Source: Neisseriaceae bacterium (GTDB lineage: Bacteria > Pseudomonadota > Gammaproteobacteria > Burkholderiales > UBA11063). From it: 64,000 bases of DNA. The notes below the pieces were generated by a model. That model saw nothing but the letters and a program-made list of their open reading frames with translations. It was not told where the DNA came from and did not search any database. The DNA lies in the NCBI GenBank assembly GCA_003963245.1, contig RXJX01000020.1:1-64000 (forward strand), in the 5' to 3' direction. A program made the position numbers and the translations under genes. Below are positions 35,854-44,716 of this stretch, in pieces (position 1 is the first letter of the stretch; each line of letters starts with the position of its first letter).

Positions 35854-36369
35854 ATGCGTTTAGTAAAAATTTTATCAGTTACCGCTGCAGTATTGAGTAT
35901 CGCAGCTTGTACCAGTAATCAAGCGCCATCGGTTCAGGCATCTTCCAGCGAAGCTGGTGCATCTGCTACTAGTAGCGTTGTTGCAAATTCAGTATTCTTT
36001 GCATTTAATAGCAGCGATGTTACGAGTAAGTATAACAAATTATTGACGATAAATGCAGGATACCTGATTTCGCATAGCGATGCGACGATACAAATACAAG
36101 GCAATAGCTCTGAAATTGGAACAATTCAGCACAACCAAAAGCTAGGTCTAGAGCGTGCGCAAAACGTGAAACAAGCTTTGGTTAAATTGGGTGTTCCGGC
36201 GAAGCAGATCAGTGTAATTTCATTTGGTAATACTAAGCCAGCATATCCAAGCGAGGCTGGTGGTGAACAACCAAAAAATCAACGTGCAGACATTGTTTAT
36301 ATTAATACTCCTCCGTATCAATACACATTGAAGAAAACTCCAATGATTGATACTTCAACGATGTATTAA
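35854..36369 (+). CDS. Pal-like lipoprotein with an OmpA-type peptidoglycan-binding domain
   Basis: 171 residues. Lipobox 'LSIAAC' (Cys19) with Thr at +2 suggests outer-membrane sorting. A Ser/Ala linker leads to an OmpA-C domain (about 48-150): 'SVFFAFNSSDVTSKY', 'QIQGNSSEIGTIQHNQKLGLERAQNVKQALVKLGV', 'ISVISFGNTKPAYPSE' and 'KNQRADIVYI'. The Asp/Arg pair that grips diaminopimelate is partly altered: the usual G(H/Y)TD is GNSSE and GRR is NQR, so binding may be weaker. It is not beside tol genes, so it is a Pal-like paralogue and probably not Pal itself. Confidence 0.8.
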   Translation: MRLVKILSVTAAVLSIAACTSNQAPSVQASSSEAGASATSSVVANSVFFAFNSSDVTSKYNKLLTINAGYLISHSDATIQIQGNSSEIGTIQHNQKLGLERAQNVKQALVKLGVPAKQISVISFGNTKPAYPSEAGGEQPKNQRADIVYINTPPYQYTLKKTPMIDTSTMY

Positions 36370-36380
36370 AAACTACTTAT

Positions 36381-36411
36381 AAAAAGGCGACATTTAAATG
36401 TCGCTTTTTTT
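36381..36411 (+). terminator. terminator after the OmpA-domain lipoprotein
   Basis: Palindrome GCGACATTTAAATGTCGC flanked by five As before and seven Ts after: a strong stem-loop with T run, symmetrical enough to work both ways. Confidence 0.9.
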
Positions 36412-36671
36412 ACAGCTAGAGATTGATTTTTAATATTGGATCAAACGCGGTTCTAGAGCTTAAGTTCTTATTAAGCAACTATATTGAGCTCTACAATTTT
36501 AGATGGAATTAATGTTGATAAATTCTATGGTTATAGTTAGCTAGATAATGAATTTAGTAGGAGTTGTCTTTTTTAATGTATAACTTCAATTAAGTATAAG
36601 AAATATTAGTCATGTAGCTATGTTAAAATGGCAGGTTGAATATAAAATATAATAAAAGGATTACAGAATAA
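36412..36671 (+). promoter_or_regulatory. gene-free stretch upstream of valS
   Basis: With the preceding terminator this gap is 302 bases. It holds a loose inverted pair TAGAGCT / AGCTCTA (about 36453-36495) and AT-rich sequence with -10-like TTAAAAT (about 36623) and TATAAT (about 36650). AAAAGGATTACAGAATAA precedes the valS start. I find no ORF with a ribosome site and no tRNA fold. Confidence 0.4.
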
Positions 36672-39416
36672 ATGGAATTAGCTAAAGCATATACGCCAAG
36701 TGAAATTGAGAATAAATGGTATCAGCAGTGGGAAAACAATGGTTATTTTAAGCCAAGTAATGATATTAACGCACCAAGTTACTGTATTCAATTGCCGCCA
36801 CCGAATGTAACCGGAACTTTACACATGGGGCATGCTTTTCAGCAAACCATTATGGATGCATTAATCAGATATCATCGAATGAAAGGTTATAATACTCTAT
36901 GGCAGGCTGGAACTGACCATGCTGGAATTGCGACGCAAATTGTAGTTGAGCGTCAATTGGATCAAGAGGGTATTTCCCGTCATGATTTGAGGCGTGAAGA
37001 ATTTGTCAAAAAAGTTTGGGAGTGGAAAGAGTATTCAGGTGGTACGATTACTAACCAAATGCGCAGGCTAGGGGCTTCATGTGACTGGTCGCGTGAACGT
37101 TTTACGATGGATGAAGGTTTATCCAAAGCAGTTAGTGAAGTTTTTGTTAGTTTATACGAGAAAGGCTATATTTATCGCGGTAAACGTTTGGTTAACTGGG
37201 ATATTAAACTACAGACGGCAGTATCAGATTTAGAAGTAATCTCCAGTGAAGAAAATGGTAGCTTATGGCATATTCGTTATCCGGTAAAAGATAGTAACGA
37301 GTCAATAATTGTCGCAACTACTCGTCCAGAAACTATGCTCGGAGACGTGGCTGTTGCAATTAATCCTGAAGATGAACGCTATTTGCATTTGATTGGACAA
37401 AAGTTAATCCTGCCTTTGGTTGGGCGTGAAATTCCAATTGTTGCCGATGATTATGTCGATGCTGCATTTGGTACTGGTTGTGTGAAAATCACTCCGGCAC
37501 ATGATTTTAATGATTATGAGTTAGGTAAACGCCATAATTTAGAAATGATTAATATTATGACTTTAGATGGCTTTATCAATGACAATGCACCAGAAAAATA
37601 TCGTGGATTAGAACGTTTTGCGGCTCGTAAAGTAGTTTTAGCTGATTTGGAAGAGCTTGGATTATTAGTTGAAACTAAGCCGCATAAATTAATGGTGCCT
37701 CGCGGGGACAGAACCAATGTAGTAATTGAGCCAATGTTGACTGATCAATGGTTTATGCAAATGGATAAGTTTGCTGAACGTGGTTTGGAATTAGTAAATA
37801 GTGGCAAAATCCGTTTTGTACCGGAAAATTGGAAAAAAACCTATGACCAATGGTTAGAGAAAATCCAAGATTGGTGTATCTCGCGCCAATTATGGTGGGG
37901 ACATCGGATTCCGGCTTATTTTGACGAACAAGGTAATATTTTTGTAGCTCGCAGTCGTAACGAGGCTGAAAAACTAGCGGGTAGCAGTGAGTTACGTCAG
38001 GATAATGATGTTCTAGATACTTGGTTTAGCTCGGCATTATGGTGTTTTTCAACGCTTGGCTGGCCCGAGAATACTCAAGAATTGAAAACTTTCTTGCCAT
38101 CTAATGTATTGGTAACTGGTTTTGACATTATCTTCTTCTGGGTGGCGCGGATGATCATGATGACCGAAGAGTTTACCGGTGAGATTCCATTTAAAGATAT
38201 TTACATCAATGGTCTGATTATGGATGCTCATGGTGAGAAAATGTCCAAGTCTAAAGGGAATGTGATTGATCCACTGGATATCATTAATGGTATTAGTTTG
38301 GATGACTTAGTAGCCAAACGCACCGCAAACCTGATGAATCCAAAACAGGCTGAGGCAATTGCCAAACAAACCCGTAAAGACTATCCCGATGGCTTTTTAG
38401 CTTTCGGTGCGGATGCGCTGCGCTTTTCACTAGCGACCTCAGCAACTCAGGCGCGTTATATTAATTTTGATTTAAAACGGATTGAAGGTAGTCGTAATTT
38501 CTGTAATAAATTGTTTAATGCTACTAAATTTGTATTGATGAATGTTGAAAATCATAAAGCTTTAGTTGGTACTTCAACTAAGCGTTCAATGATTGATAAT
38601 TGGATATTGATTGAACTAGGGCGCTTGGTAGCTGATGTGGAAAATGGTTTCACTACCTATCGCTTTGATTTGGCAACTCAACGGATTTATGAATTTATCT
38701 GGAATGAGCTATGTGACTGGTATTTGGAACTCGCTAAAGTTAATTTACAATCTCCAGATGAGAGCGTTCGTGCTGGTACGATTGATACACTTTTAACCGT
38801 ACTTGAGGCGGTACTGAGAATAGCGCATCCATTTATGCCATTTATTACTGAAGAATTATGGCAAGTAGTTGCTCCATTAGCTGCTAAAAATGAACAAACT
38901 TCAGTTATGTTAGCAAGCTATCCTAATCCAGCAGATTATATAGTTGCCGATAGTGAGCAAGTATTGACGCAAATAACTCAATTAAAACAATTGACTGGAA
39001 TCGTGCGTAATTTACGTGCTGAAATGGGTTTACAGCCAGCAGTAAAGGCTCCGTTATTTATTGAAACGGCCAAGCCTGAATTATTTATAATATATGCTGA
39101 ATATATTAAGGTATTAGCTAAAATCTCTGAGGTTGAATTAGTTACAGCTCTTGAATCTGATAGCGCTCCAGTTGCGGTGACTGAGGGTGCACGCTTGATG
39201 TTAAAAGTTGAGATTGATGTTGCTGCTGAAAAAATTCGTTTAACTAAAGAGATTGAGAAAAACAGCAAAGAAGTAGAAAAGATGCAGGTTAAATTAAATA
39301 ATCCGCAATATGTTGAGCGAGCTCCGGCAGAGCTGGTTGCTAAAGACACCAAGCGGGTTAATGAACTGACTGCAATTATTACTCAGTTGCAAACTCAATT
39401 AACTAAATTGGGATAG
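36672..39416 (+). CDS. valS: valyl-tRNA synthetase
   Basis: 914 residues, class Ia synthetase. HIGH motif '[15 protein letters not shown]' (about 43-57), CP1 editing domain with '[22 protein letters not shown]' and '[19 protein letters not shown]', KMSKS in '[16 protein letters not shown]' near 525, the anticodon helix bundle after 630, and a C-terminal coiled-coil arm (about 850-914; '[18 protein letters not shown]') that clamps the tRNA. Full length. Starts with an ATG 10 bases from AAAAGGA. Stands alone between two terminators. Confidence 0.97.
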   Translation: MELAKAYTPSEIENKWYQQWENNGYFKPSNDINAPSYCIQLPPPNVTGTLHMGHAFQQTIMDALIRYHRMKGYNTLWQAGTDHAGIATQIVVERQLDQEGISRHDLRREEFVKKVWEWKEYSGGTITNQMRRLGASCDWSRERFTMDEGLSKAVSEVFVSLYEKGYIYRGKRLVNWDIKLQTAVSDLEVISSEENGSLWHIRYPVKDSNESIIVATTRPETMLGDVAVAINPEDERYLHLIGQKLILPLVGREIPIVADDYVDAAFGTGCVKITPAHDFNDYELGKRHNLEMINIMTLDGFINDNAPEKYRGLERFAARKVVLADLEELGLLVETKPHKLMVPRGDRTNVVIEPMLTDQWFMQMDKFAERGLELVNSGKIRFVPENWKKTYDQWLEKIQDWCISRQLWWGHRIPAYFDEQGNIFVARSRNEAEKLAGSSELRQDNDVLDTWFSSALWCFSTLGWPENTQELKTFLPSNVLVTGFDIIFFWVARMIMMTEEFTGEIPFKDIYINGLIMDAHGEKMSKSKGNVIDPLDIINGISLDDLVAKRTANLMNPKQAEAIAKQTRKDYPDGFLAFGADALRFSLATSATQARYINFDLKRIEGSRNFCNKLFNATKFVLMNVENHKALVGTSTKRSMIDNWILIELGRLVADVENGFTTYRFDLATQRIYEFIWNELCDWYLELAKVNLQSPDESVRAGTIDTLLTVLEAVLRIAHPFMPFITEELWQVVAPLAAKNEQTSVMLASYPNPADYIVADSEQVLTQITQLKQLTGIVRNLRAEMGLQPAVKAPLFIETAKPELFIIYAEYIKVLAKISEVELVTALESDSAPVAVTEGARLMLKVEIDVAAEKIRLTKEIEKNSKEVEKMQVKLNNPQYVERAPAELVAKDTKRVNELTAIITQLQTQLTKLG

Positions 39417-39423
39417 TTATTAA

Positions 39424-39451
39424 GCCACTGTTTTTGACGGTGGCATTTTTA
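39424..39451 (+). terminator. terminator after valS
   Basis: 7-bp stem GCCACTG / CGGTGGC (one T-G pair), loop TTTTTGA, then ATTTTT. Confidence 0.8.
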
Positions 39452-39519
39452 ATGCAGTGCAAAAATATGAATACTTAAATTGCTGTATAATTATAGCTTA
39501 GTAAAAGTGGAGGTTATTA

Positions 39520-40812
39520 ATGACACAAATTAATCAAGATATAATCAATAAAATTGTTAGTTTATTTGAGCACGAAGTAATTCCCGCAGAGGGATGTACG
39601 GAACCTATTGCAATTGCGCTTGCTGCGGCTAAAGCGCGTGAAGTTTTGGGTGTTGAGCCAGAACATATCAATCTGTCTTTATCAGGCAATATTATAAAAA
39701 ACGTTAAAAGCGTGTTTGTTCCCAATAGTGGCAGTATGGTTGGGATTGAAGTTGCTGCCGCGATGGGCGCTCTTGCTGGAGATGCGACGCAGGATTTAAT
39801 GGTTTTAAGTAAAGTTACCCCTGAGAATATGGCTCTTGTGAGGGAGTTCTTGGCTAAAAATACAGTTACCTATTCTAAATCAGATAATAATCTCAAATTG
39901 TATATCAAAGTTAAATTAATTGCTGGTAAAAAATCGGCAAGTGTTGAACTTAAGCATACTCATAATAATATCACCGAAATTATTAAAGATGGCGAAACTC
40001 AGTATAAAGCATCTGGTAGTGGTACGGCTAAAGCTGAAGATGAAGCAGAAATTTTAAATATTCGTTTAATTTATGAGCTAGCAAAAACAATTGATATAAA
40101 TTTACTGAAACCTAAGTTAGACCGTATTATAAATTGTAATACCGCAATTTCTCTTGAGGGACTAAAAAATAATTATGGTGTAAGTACGGGCAAAAATATT
40201 AAACAAAGTATGGATCGTGGCTTTTACGGCAAAGATGCGCGAAACATCAGTGCTAGTAATGCTGCTGCCGCAAGTGATGCGAGGATGGGTGGATCTGCAA
40301 TGCCAGTTATGACTGCTGCAGGTAGTGGTAATGTTGGTTTAACGGCATCGTTACCAATTATTGCTTACTGTCGTGAAAATAATCTTTCTGATGAGATTAT
40401 GTATCGTGGGTTAATATTTTCTATTTTAGCATCAGTGCATATCAAGGCTAATATTGGGCGCTTGTCTGCTTACTGTGGTCCAATGTGTGCATCGGGTGCA
40501 GTAGCTGGTGCGCTAATTTTTATTAATGATGGCGATTATGATAAAGTTGGTAAAGCTATTATTAATACTCTTGCTGGGGTTTCTGGGGTATTTTGTGATG
40601 GTGCAAATTCTTCTTGCTCAATCAAGATAGCCAATGGAACTTATGCAGCTTATGATGGTGCGGCATCTGCAATGAATGGTAATGTTGTTACTTCTGGTGA
40701 TGGTATTGTTGCTGATGATGTAGAAGCAACTATCCGTAATATTGGTGAATTAGCTCGTGATGGAATGCGTGAAACTGATGAAGTGATCCTAGATATCATG
40801 ACTAGAAACTAA
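39520..40812 (+). CDS. cyuA: L-cysteine desulfidase / serine dehydratase-like protein (CyuA, YhaM family)
   Basis: 430 residues of the UPF0597 (YhaM) family. Cysteines at the positions that hold the iron-sulfur cluster are visible: 'PAEGCTEPIAIALAAA' (about residue 26), 'SAYCGPMCASGAVAG' (about 310-320) and 'GVFCDGANSSCSIKIANG' (about 355-367). Related enzymes convert L-cysteine to pyruvate, ammonia and sulfide anaerobically; archaeal members are cysteine desulfidases. Cytoplasmic. AAAAGTGGAGGT precedes the ATG. No transporter or CyuR-like regulator is adjacent, in contrast to E. coli cyuPA. Sulfide produced could feed MetY elsewhere in the window (inference). Confidence 0.88.
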   Translation: MTQINQDIINKIVSLFEHEVIPAEGCTEPIAIALAAAKAREVLGVEPEHINLSLSGNIIKNVKSVFVPNSGSMVGIEVAAAMGALAGDATQDLMVLSKVTPENMALVREFLAKNTVTYSKSDNNLKLYIKVKLIAGKKSASVELKHTHNNITEIIKDGETQYKASGSGTAKAEDEAEILNIRLIYELAKTIDINLLKPKLDRIINCNTAISLEGLKNNYGVSTGKNIKQSMDRGFYGKDARNISASNAAAASDARMGGSAMPVMTAAGSGNVGLTASLPIIAYCRENNLSDEIMYRGLIFSILASVHIKANIGRLSAYCGPMCASGAVAGALIFINDGDYDKVGKAIINTLAGVSGVFCDGANSSCSIKIANGTYAAYDGAASAMNGNVVTSGDGIVADDVEATIRNIGELARDGMRETDEVILDIMTRN

Positions 40813-40814
40813 AA

Positions 40815-40923
40815 TATACCCATAATCTTGTGATTTTTCTTTTCGTTGCGATGCTTCTTATTTGCTGATAGTAAAAACTGCGTTGCTTGTGTCTAGGAGA
40901 AGAAACAAAATGAGTCGGGTATA
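40815..40923. repeat. fold-back element, imperfect arms, related core to the one in the urease operon
   Basis: 109 bases, almost the same length as the element at 31892. Ends TATACCC (40815-40821) and GGGTATA (40917-40923) are exact complements; further in, the arms pair with gaps (TTTTTCTTTTC against GAGAAGAAAC). Core motifs CGTTGCGATGCTTCTTA and GCGTTGCTTGTGTCTAG echo the urease element's GCGTCG, CTCCTCTT and CGCCTTATGTCTAG. Arm sequences differ between the copies, while self-pairing is kept. Confidence 0.65.
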
Positions 40924-40948
40924 ACTACAAAGTAGAGTAAGATTTAAA

Positions 40949-40972
40949 AGCGCTGTTATCTATAACGGCGCT
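40949..40972 (+). other. hairpin upstream of phrB
   Basis: 10-bp stem AGCGCTGTTA / TAACGGCGCT with one T-G pair, 22 bases before the photolyase ATG and followed by AAAATTT, not a T run. It could be a weak terminator for the upstream gene or a leader structure. Confidence 0.5.
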
Positions 40973-40994
40973 AAAATTTATAAAAATAGGTACT

Positions 40995-42410
40995 ATGGTA
41001 ATAATACACTGGTTTCGTCAAGATTTGCGTTTAAGTGACAATCCTGCTTTATTCGATGCTGCGGCTAAGGGGCTGGTTATTCCTATTTATATTTTAGATG
41101 ATGTAAATTCTGATAGATATAAAATGGGCGCAGCTAGTCGCTGTTGGTTACATCAATCACTGATTGCACTAAATTCATCACTAAATGGACAGTTGTTAGT
41201 TTTTTCTGGTGATCCAAAAATAATTTTGCCTGAGCTTATAGAAAAATATCATGTAGGTGCTGTTAATTGGAATCGTTGCTATGAACCGTGGCGGATTGCT
41301 CGCGATACTCAGATTAAGCAGGATTTGCATAGTAAAGGTATTGTAGTTAACACGTTTAATGGCTCATTGCTTTGGGAACCTTGGGCAGTTTTAAAGAGTG
41401 ACAAAACCCCTTACCGTGTATTTACACCTTTTTACCATAATGGATGCCTCAAGGCTATAGCGCCACGAGTACCGTTGGATAAGCCAAATCAGATACGATT
41501 TTTTTTCAATGATCAGCAAAGTAGTCAATCATCTATAGAAAAGCTTGAATTATTGCCACGAAAGAGCTGGGGCCCAGAGATTATTTCTAATTGGCGCATT
41601 GGCGAACTTGCTGGACAACAACAATTAGCTGATTTTATGGCTGATGCTATTTCAGATTATAAAGAAGGGCGTGATTTTCCTGCTAAAAATGCAGTTTCAA
41701 AGCTGTCAACTTATTTACACTTTGGCGAGCTATCACCTAATCAAGTCTGGTATGCATCTCATGCTCAATTTGCCGAGAATAATTTTGAGGCATTTAAAAG
41801 ACAAATTGCTTGGCGTGAGTTTTCCTATAATTTACTTTATTATAACCCGAACCTTGCCGAAGTTAATTTACAACGTAAATTTGATTCTTTTCCTTGGGTG
41901 AAAGATGGCAGTTCATTAATCCAATGGCAAAAAGGTCAGACTGGGATTCCCATAATTGATGCAGGTATGCGCGAATTATGGCAAACTGGTTATATGCATA
42001 ACCGTGTGCGTATGATAGTTGCTTCGTTTCTAGTGAAGAATTTATTAATTGACTGGCGAGATGGTGAACGTTGGTTTTGGGATTGTCTAATTGATGCTGA
42101 TCTTGCTAATAACAGCGCTAGTTGGCAATGGGTTGCTGGGACAGGAGCGGATGCCGCACCATACTATAGAATTTTTAACCCTGTAACACAGGGGCAGAAA
42201 TTTGATCCAGAGGGGGAATATACTCGTCGCTATGTTCCGGAACTAAAATTATTACCGGATAAATATCTGTTTAATCTTTGGGAGGCTCCCAAAGATATTC
42301 TTGATGCGGCAAATATTAGTTTAGGTGTGAATTACCCATATCCACTGGTTGATCTGAAATCAAGTCGTACACAGGCGCTAGAAATATTTAAGCGATTGAA
42401 TGTGTCATGA
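40995..42410 (+). CDS. phrB: deoxyribodipyrimidine photolyase (CPD photolyase, class I)
   Basis: 471 residues. N-terminal Rossmann antenna domain ('MVIIHWFRQDLRLSDNPAL'), C-terminal FAD domain with 'YLHFGELSPNQVW', 'RQIAWREFSYNLLYYNP', 'PIIDAGMRELWQTGYMHNRVRMIVASFLVKNLLIDWRDGERWF' region (about 318-360) and 'ASWQWVAGTGADAAPYYRIFNPVTQG' region (about 376-400), including the tryptophans of the electron chain. Light-driven repair of cyclobutane pyrimidine dimers is expected. Class and length match E. coli PhrB. The organism therefore probably meets sunlight. Confidence 0.93.
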   Translation: MVIIHWFRQDLRLSDNPALFDAAAKGLVIPIYILDDVNSDRYKMGAASRCWLHQSLIALNSSLNGQLLVFSGDPKIILPELIEKYHVGAVNWNRCYEPWRIARDTQIKQDLHSKGIVVNTFNGSLLWEPWAVLKSDKTPYRVFTPFYHNGCLKAIAPRVPLDKPNQIRFFFNDQQSSQSSIEKLELLPRKSWGPEIISNWRIGELAGQQQLADFMADAISDYKEGRDFPAKNAVSKLSTYLHFGELSPNQVWYASHAQFAENNFEAFKRQIAWREFSYNLLYYNPNLAEVNLQRKFDSFPWVKDGSSLIQWQKGQTGIPIIDAGMRELWQTGYMHNRVRMIVASFLVKNLLIDWRDGERWFWDCLIDADLANNSASWQWVAGTGADAAPYYRIFNPVTQGQKFDPEGEYTRRYVPELKLLPDKYLFNLWEAPKDILDAANISLGVNYPYPLVDLKSSRTQALEIFKRLNVS

Positions 42411-42465
42411 TGAATTTTGCAACATATTACAATAATTAATAATTTATCTTTAAGTTAAGTTTCAA

Positions 42466-42939
42466 ATGGAATCTAATGTGAAACAATTTTTATTTTTTAG
42501 TGCATTAACATGTTTGAGTATAAATATTTTTGCAGCTACAAATCCTCCGGAAAGTAGTAGTCAGCCAATTATACTTTTGGGTGAAATGAATGATAAATCT
42601 CCAGGTGCGGAATCATATGAACCTAAGGTATTTCCGGCATCTAAGGTTATAAAAGAGCAACAGGCAATTTCAGCTGAGTATGATCAAAGACAGGCAGAGA
42701 TCGCAGCAGAAGAGGCATACTTTGATGATATGGACATGTATGATGGACCTTTCGGATATGGTGGCTATGGCAATATTTACGATGAGGGTCCTGGTTTGAT
42801 GATGCCTATTGCTCCGGTTATCTCAATTACGCAGAGCAATAGCAGTTTTAGCGATAATGATAACACAAATCAACAGCCCCAAATGATTAGTTCTTATGAA
42901 AGTCAGCTGCCAAATGGTGATATTTTATTTAAACAATAA
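42466..42939 (+). CDS. secreted acidic protein, function unknown
   Basis: 157 residues from ATG 42466; a GTG at 42478 would begin 'MKQFLFFSALTCLSINIFA' and gives a cleaner signal peptide, so the start is open. After cleavage near 'FA|ATN' the chain is acidic and disordered: Ala/Glu-rich middle ('QAEIAAEEAYFDDMDMYDGP'), a Gly/Tyr patch 'FGYGGYGNIYDEGPG', and an Asn/Ser/Gln-rich end. No folded domain. It could be a periplasmic or surface protein, but I cannot name a function. The fold-back element follows directly after its stop. Confidence 0.55.
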   Translation: MESNVKQFLFFSALTCLSINIFAATNPPESSSQPIILLGEMNDKSPGAESYEPKVFPASKVIKEQQAISAEYDQRQAEIAAEEAYFDDMDMYDGPFGYGGYGNIYDEGPGLMMPIAPVISITQSNSSFSDNDNTNQQPQMISSYESQLPNGDILFKQ

Positions 42940-42943
42940 TAAC

Positions 42944-43177
42944 TATACTCATCGTCCTTAAATCTTGGACTTTGTCGGATTTCAAAAAAGACTCTTTATG
43001 TAGTTCTATAGCTAATCTCAAATCAATTGCGCTGCATTGATGAGCGACGCCGCCTATAAAATATATGTAAGGAGCAATATCAAAAAAGCTCAATGGAAAG
43101 TAAGGTAGCTATATCTACACTACGCAGCCTTTTTTATCAATCTTTCGCACCCAAGAATCAAATACTTCGAGTCTATA
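42944..43177. repeat. long degenerate fold-back element between the acidic-protein gene and glpD
   Basis: Left arm 42944-43020 and right arm about 43100-43177 are imperfect reverse complements. Matched blocks: TATA...ACTC at the ends, CTTGG (42964-42968) with CCAAG (43151-43155), AAAAAAG (42984-42990) with CTTTTTT (43129-43135), and TATAGCTA (43007-43014) with TAGCTATA (43106-43113). The middle has GCGACGCCGCC and GTAAGGAGCAATAT, matching in order the reverse strand of the urease element (GGCGACGAAG...AGAGGAGCCTTAT). No T run or ORF. It fills most of the 258-base gap. Confidence 0.65.
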
Positions 43178-43197
43178 ATAGAGTTTTTACTACTAGC

Positions 43198-44715
43198 TTA
43201 AGATAAACAAAAATTTGCTGCAATACGTTTAAATGCTGCGATTTCAGTTTCTTGCCATTGCTCATCATGACCTAGTTCCTGAGCCATTAATTTAGCAACA
43301 ACTGGTGCTGCTTCTATCGCAGCTTGGCTATTGAGAAATAATGCTCTGGTTCGACGAGCTAATATATCTTCAATGGTCTTGACTTGTTCATGGCGCACTT
43401 GATATACCACCTCAGCTTGAAAATAGGGTAAATCTTGATGAATAAGAGCAAAGTTATTTAATTCCTGCTGAATCTGTGTGATTTGAGTTGATTGTGCACC
43501 ATATGCGGATAGCGGATAGCTCAGTTTATCTTGTGTATAGCCAAAAAGTTGCAGATTATGACTGATCGATTTAGTTGTGGGTAGATTGAATTGCTTTTCA
43601 ATAAAATTAAGCGTATCCTGTCCCATCCTGCGATAAATAGTCCACTTACCACCGACAATAGTTACCAATCCATTTTTACTTAGCATCAGCTCATGTTTGC
43701 GTGATATCTTGGCGGTATTTGTCTGGTTCTGCGGGCGAACTAGAGGGCGTTGTCCACAAAAAACGGCTTTAATGTCAGGTTTGGTTACGGTTTTTGCGCT
43801 GTATTGATTGAGCGTTGTCAAAATAAAATCAATTTCTTCTGCTTGCGCTTTAGGTTCCAGACTAGCTTCGATTACTTTGACATCCGTTGTACCGACTACA
43901 ATTTTATCATGCCAAGGTAAAATAAATAGTACCCGACCATCGCTAGTTTGTGGAACTAAGATCGCGTGTTCAGAATCAAAGATTTCTTTATCAAAAACTA
44001 AGTGAGTTCCTTGAGCCGCTGCGACAGTGTTATGCTTAAGTTGTGGTTCTGCCATGTCAAGTAGTTTATCACTAAGTGTCCCAGTTGCATTGATAACAAA
44101 TTTAGCAGTAAATGTTAATTTTTCACCAGTTAACTGATTACTCACACTTACACCACTGATTTTGTCATTATTAAAAATAAACTCTTCGACTTTATGGTAA
44201 TTTAACGCAGTTCCGCCAAGTTGTTCAAAAGTCTTGAGTAAACTCACCAGCATCCGGCTATCATCAAACTGCCCATCATAGTAGATTGCTCCACCGTCAA
44301 TTTTAGCAGCATTCAAATCTTTGGCTTCGCGCAATGTTTGCTCTTTAGATAAAAAGCGACTGGCGGCAAGCTTTTTACTGCCTGCCAATTTATCATAAAT
44401 TTTTATCCCCAACCAATATTTGATTTTCTCGGCAATACCTTGTAATGGAATCAAATAACTTTGCTGACTTGCCAAGTGTGGAGCATTTTTTAGAAAATAA
44501 TAGCGCTCTTCTAGCCCTTCTTTGACTAAAGCAAAATCAAAGTTTGCCAGATAGCGGATCCCGCCATGAACGAGTTTGGTTGATTTGGAGGAAGTGCCTT
44601 TGCCGTAGTCAGCAGCTTCGACGAGTAATGTTTTGTAACCGCGGCTAGCTGCCTCAACCGCACAACCAAGACCAGTTGCGCCACCACCAATAATTATAAT
44701 CTCAAAATCTGTCAT
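43198..44715 (-). CDS. glpD: aerobic glycerol-3-phosphate dehydrogenase
   Basis: 505 residues from ATG 44715 ('MTDFEIIIIGGGATGLGCAVEAA'); a longer frame to 44790 runs into glpK and is rejected. FAD-binding GxGxxG at residues 9-14, 'GKGTSSKSTKLVHGGIRYL' (flavin/substrate loop), 'FVINATGTLSD', 'HLVFD...LFILPWHDKIVVGTTD' and the C-terminal DAO-C domain. It oxidises glycerol-3-phosphate to dihydroxyacetone phosphate and passes electrons to quinone at the inner membrane. Last gene of ptsH-glpF-glpK-glpD; only one base separates it from glpK. Confidence 0.95.
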   Translation of the reverse strand: MTDFEIIIIGGGATGLGCAVEAASRGYKTLLVEAADYGKGTSSKSTKLVHGGIRYLANFDFALVKEGLEERYYFLKNAPHLASQQSYLIPLQGIAEKIKYWLGIKIYDKLAGSKKLAASRFLSKEQTLREAKDLNAAKIDGGAIYYDGQFDDSRMLVSLLKTFEQLGGTALNYHKVEEFIFNNDKISGVSVSNQLTGEKLTFTAKFVINATGTLSDKLLDMAEPQLKHNTVAAAQGTHLVFDKEIFDSEHAILVPQTSDGRVLFILPWHDKIVVGTTDVKVIEASLEPKAQAEEIDFILTTLNQYSAKTVTKPDIKAVFCGQRPLVRPQNQTNTAKISRKHELMLSKNGLVTIVGGKWTIYRRMGQDTLNFIEKQFNLPTTKSISHNLQLFGYTQDKLSYPLSAYGAQSTQITQIQQELNNFALIHQDLPYFQAEVVYQVRHEQVKTIEDILARRTRALFLNSQAAIEAAPVVAKLMAQELGHDEQWQETEIAAFKRIAANFCLS

Positions 44716-44716
44716 C

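Noticed and set aside
36412..36671. tRNA or small RNA gene upstream of valS
   Set aside because: No cloverleaf arms, no TTCGANNC-like sequence and only one loose inverted pair; AT-rich spacer is the simpler reading.
40815..43177. Integron attC sites
   Set aside because: The fold-back elements lack the RYYYAAC/GTTRRRY core sites and are not next to cassette-like genes; phrB and cyuA are ordinary chromosomal genes.
42944..43197. Degraded transposase gene in the gap before glpD
   Set aside because: No frame shows transposase motifs; the stretch is explained by the imperfect inverted arms.
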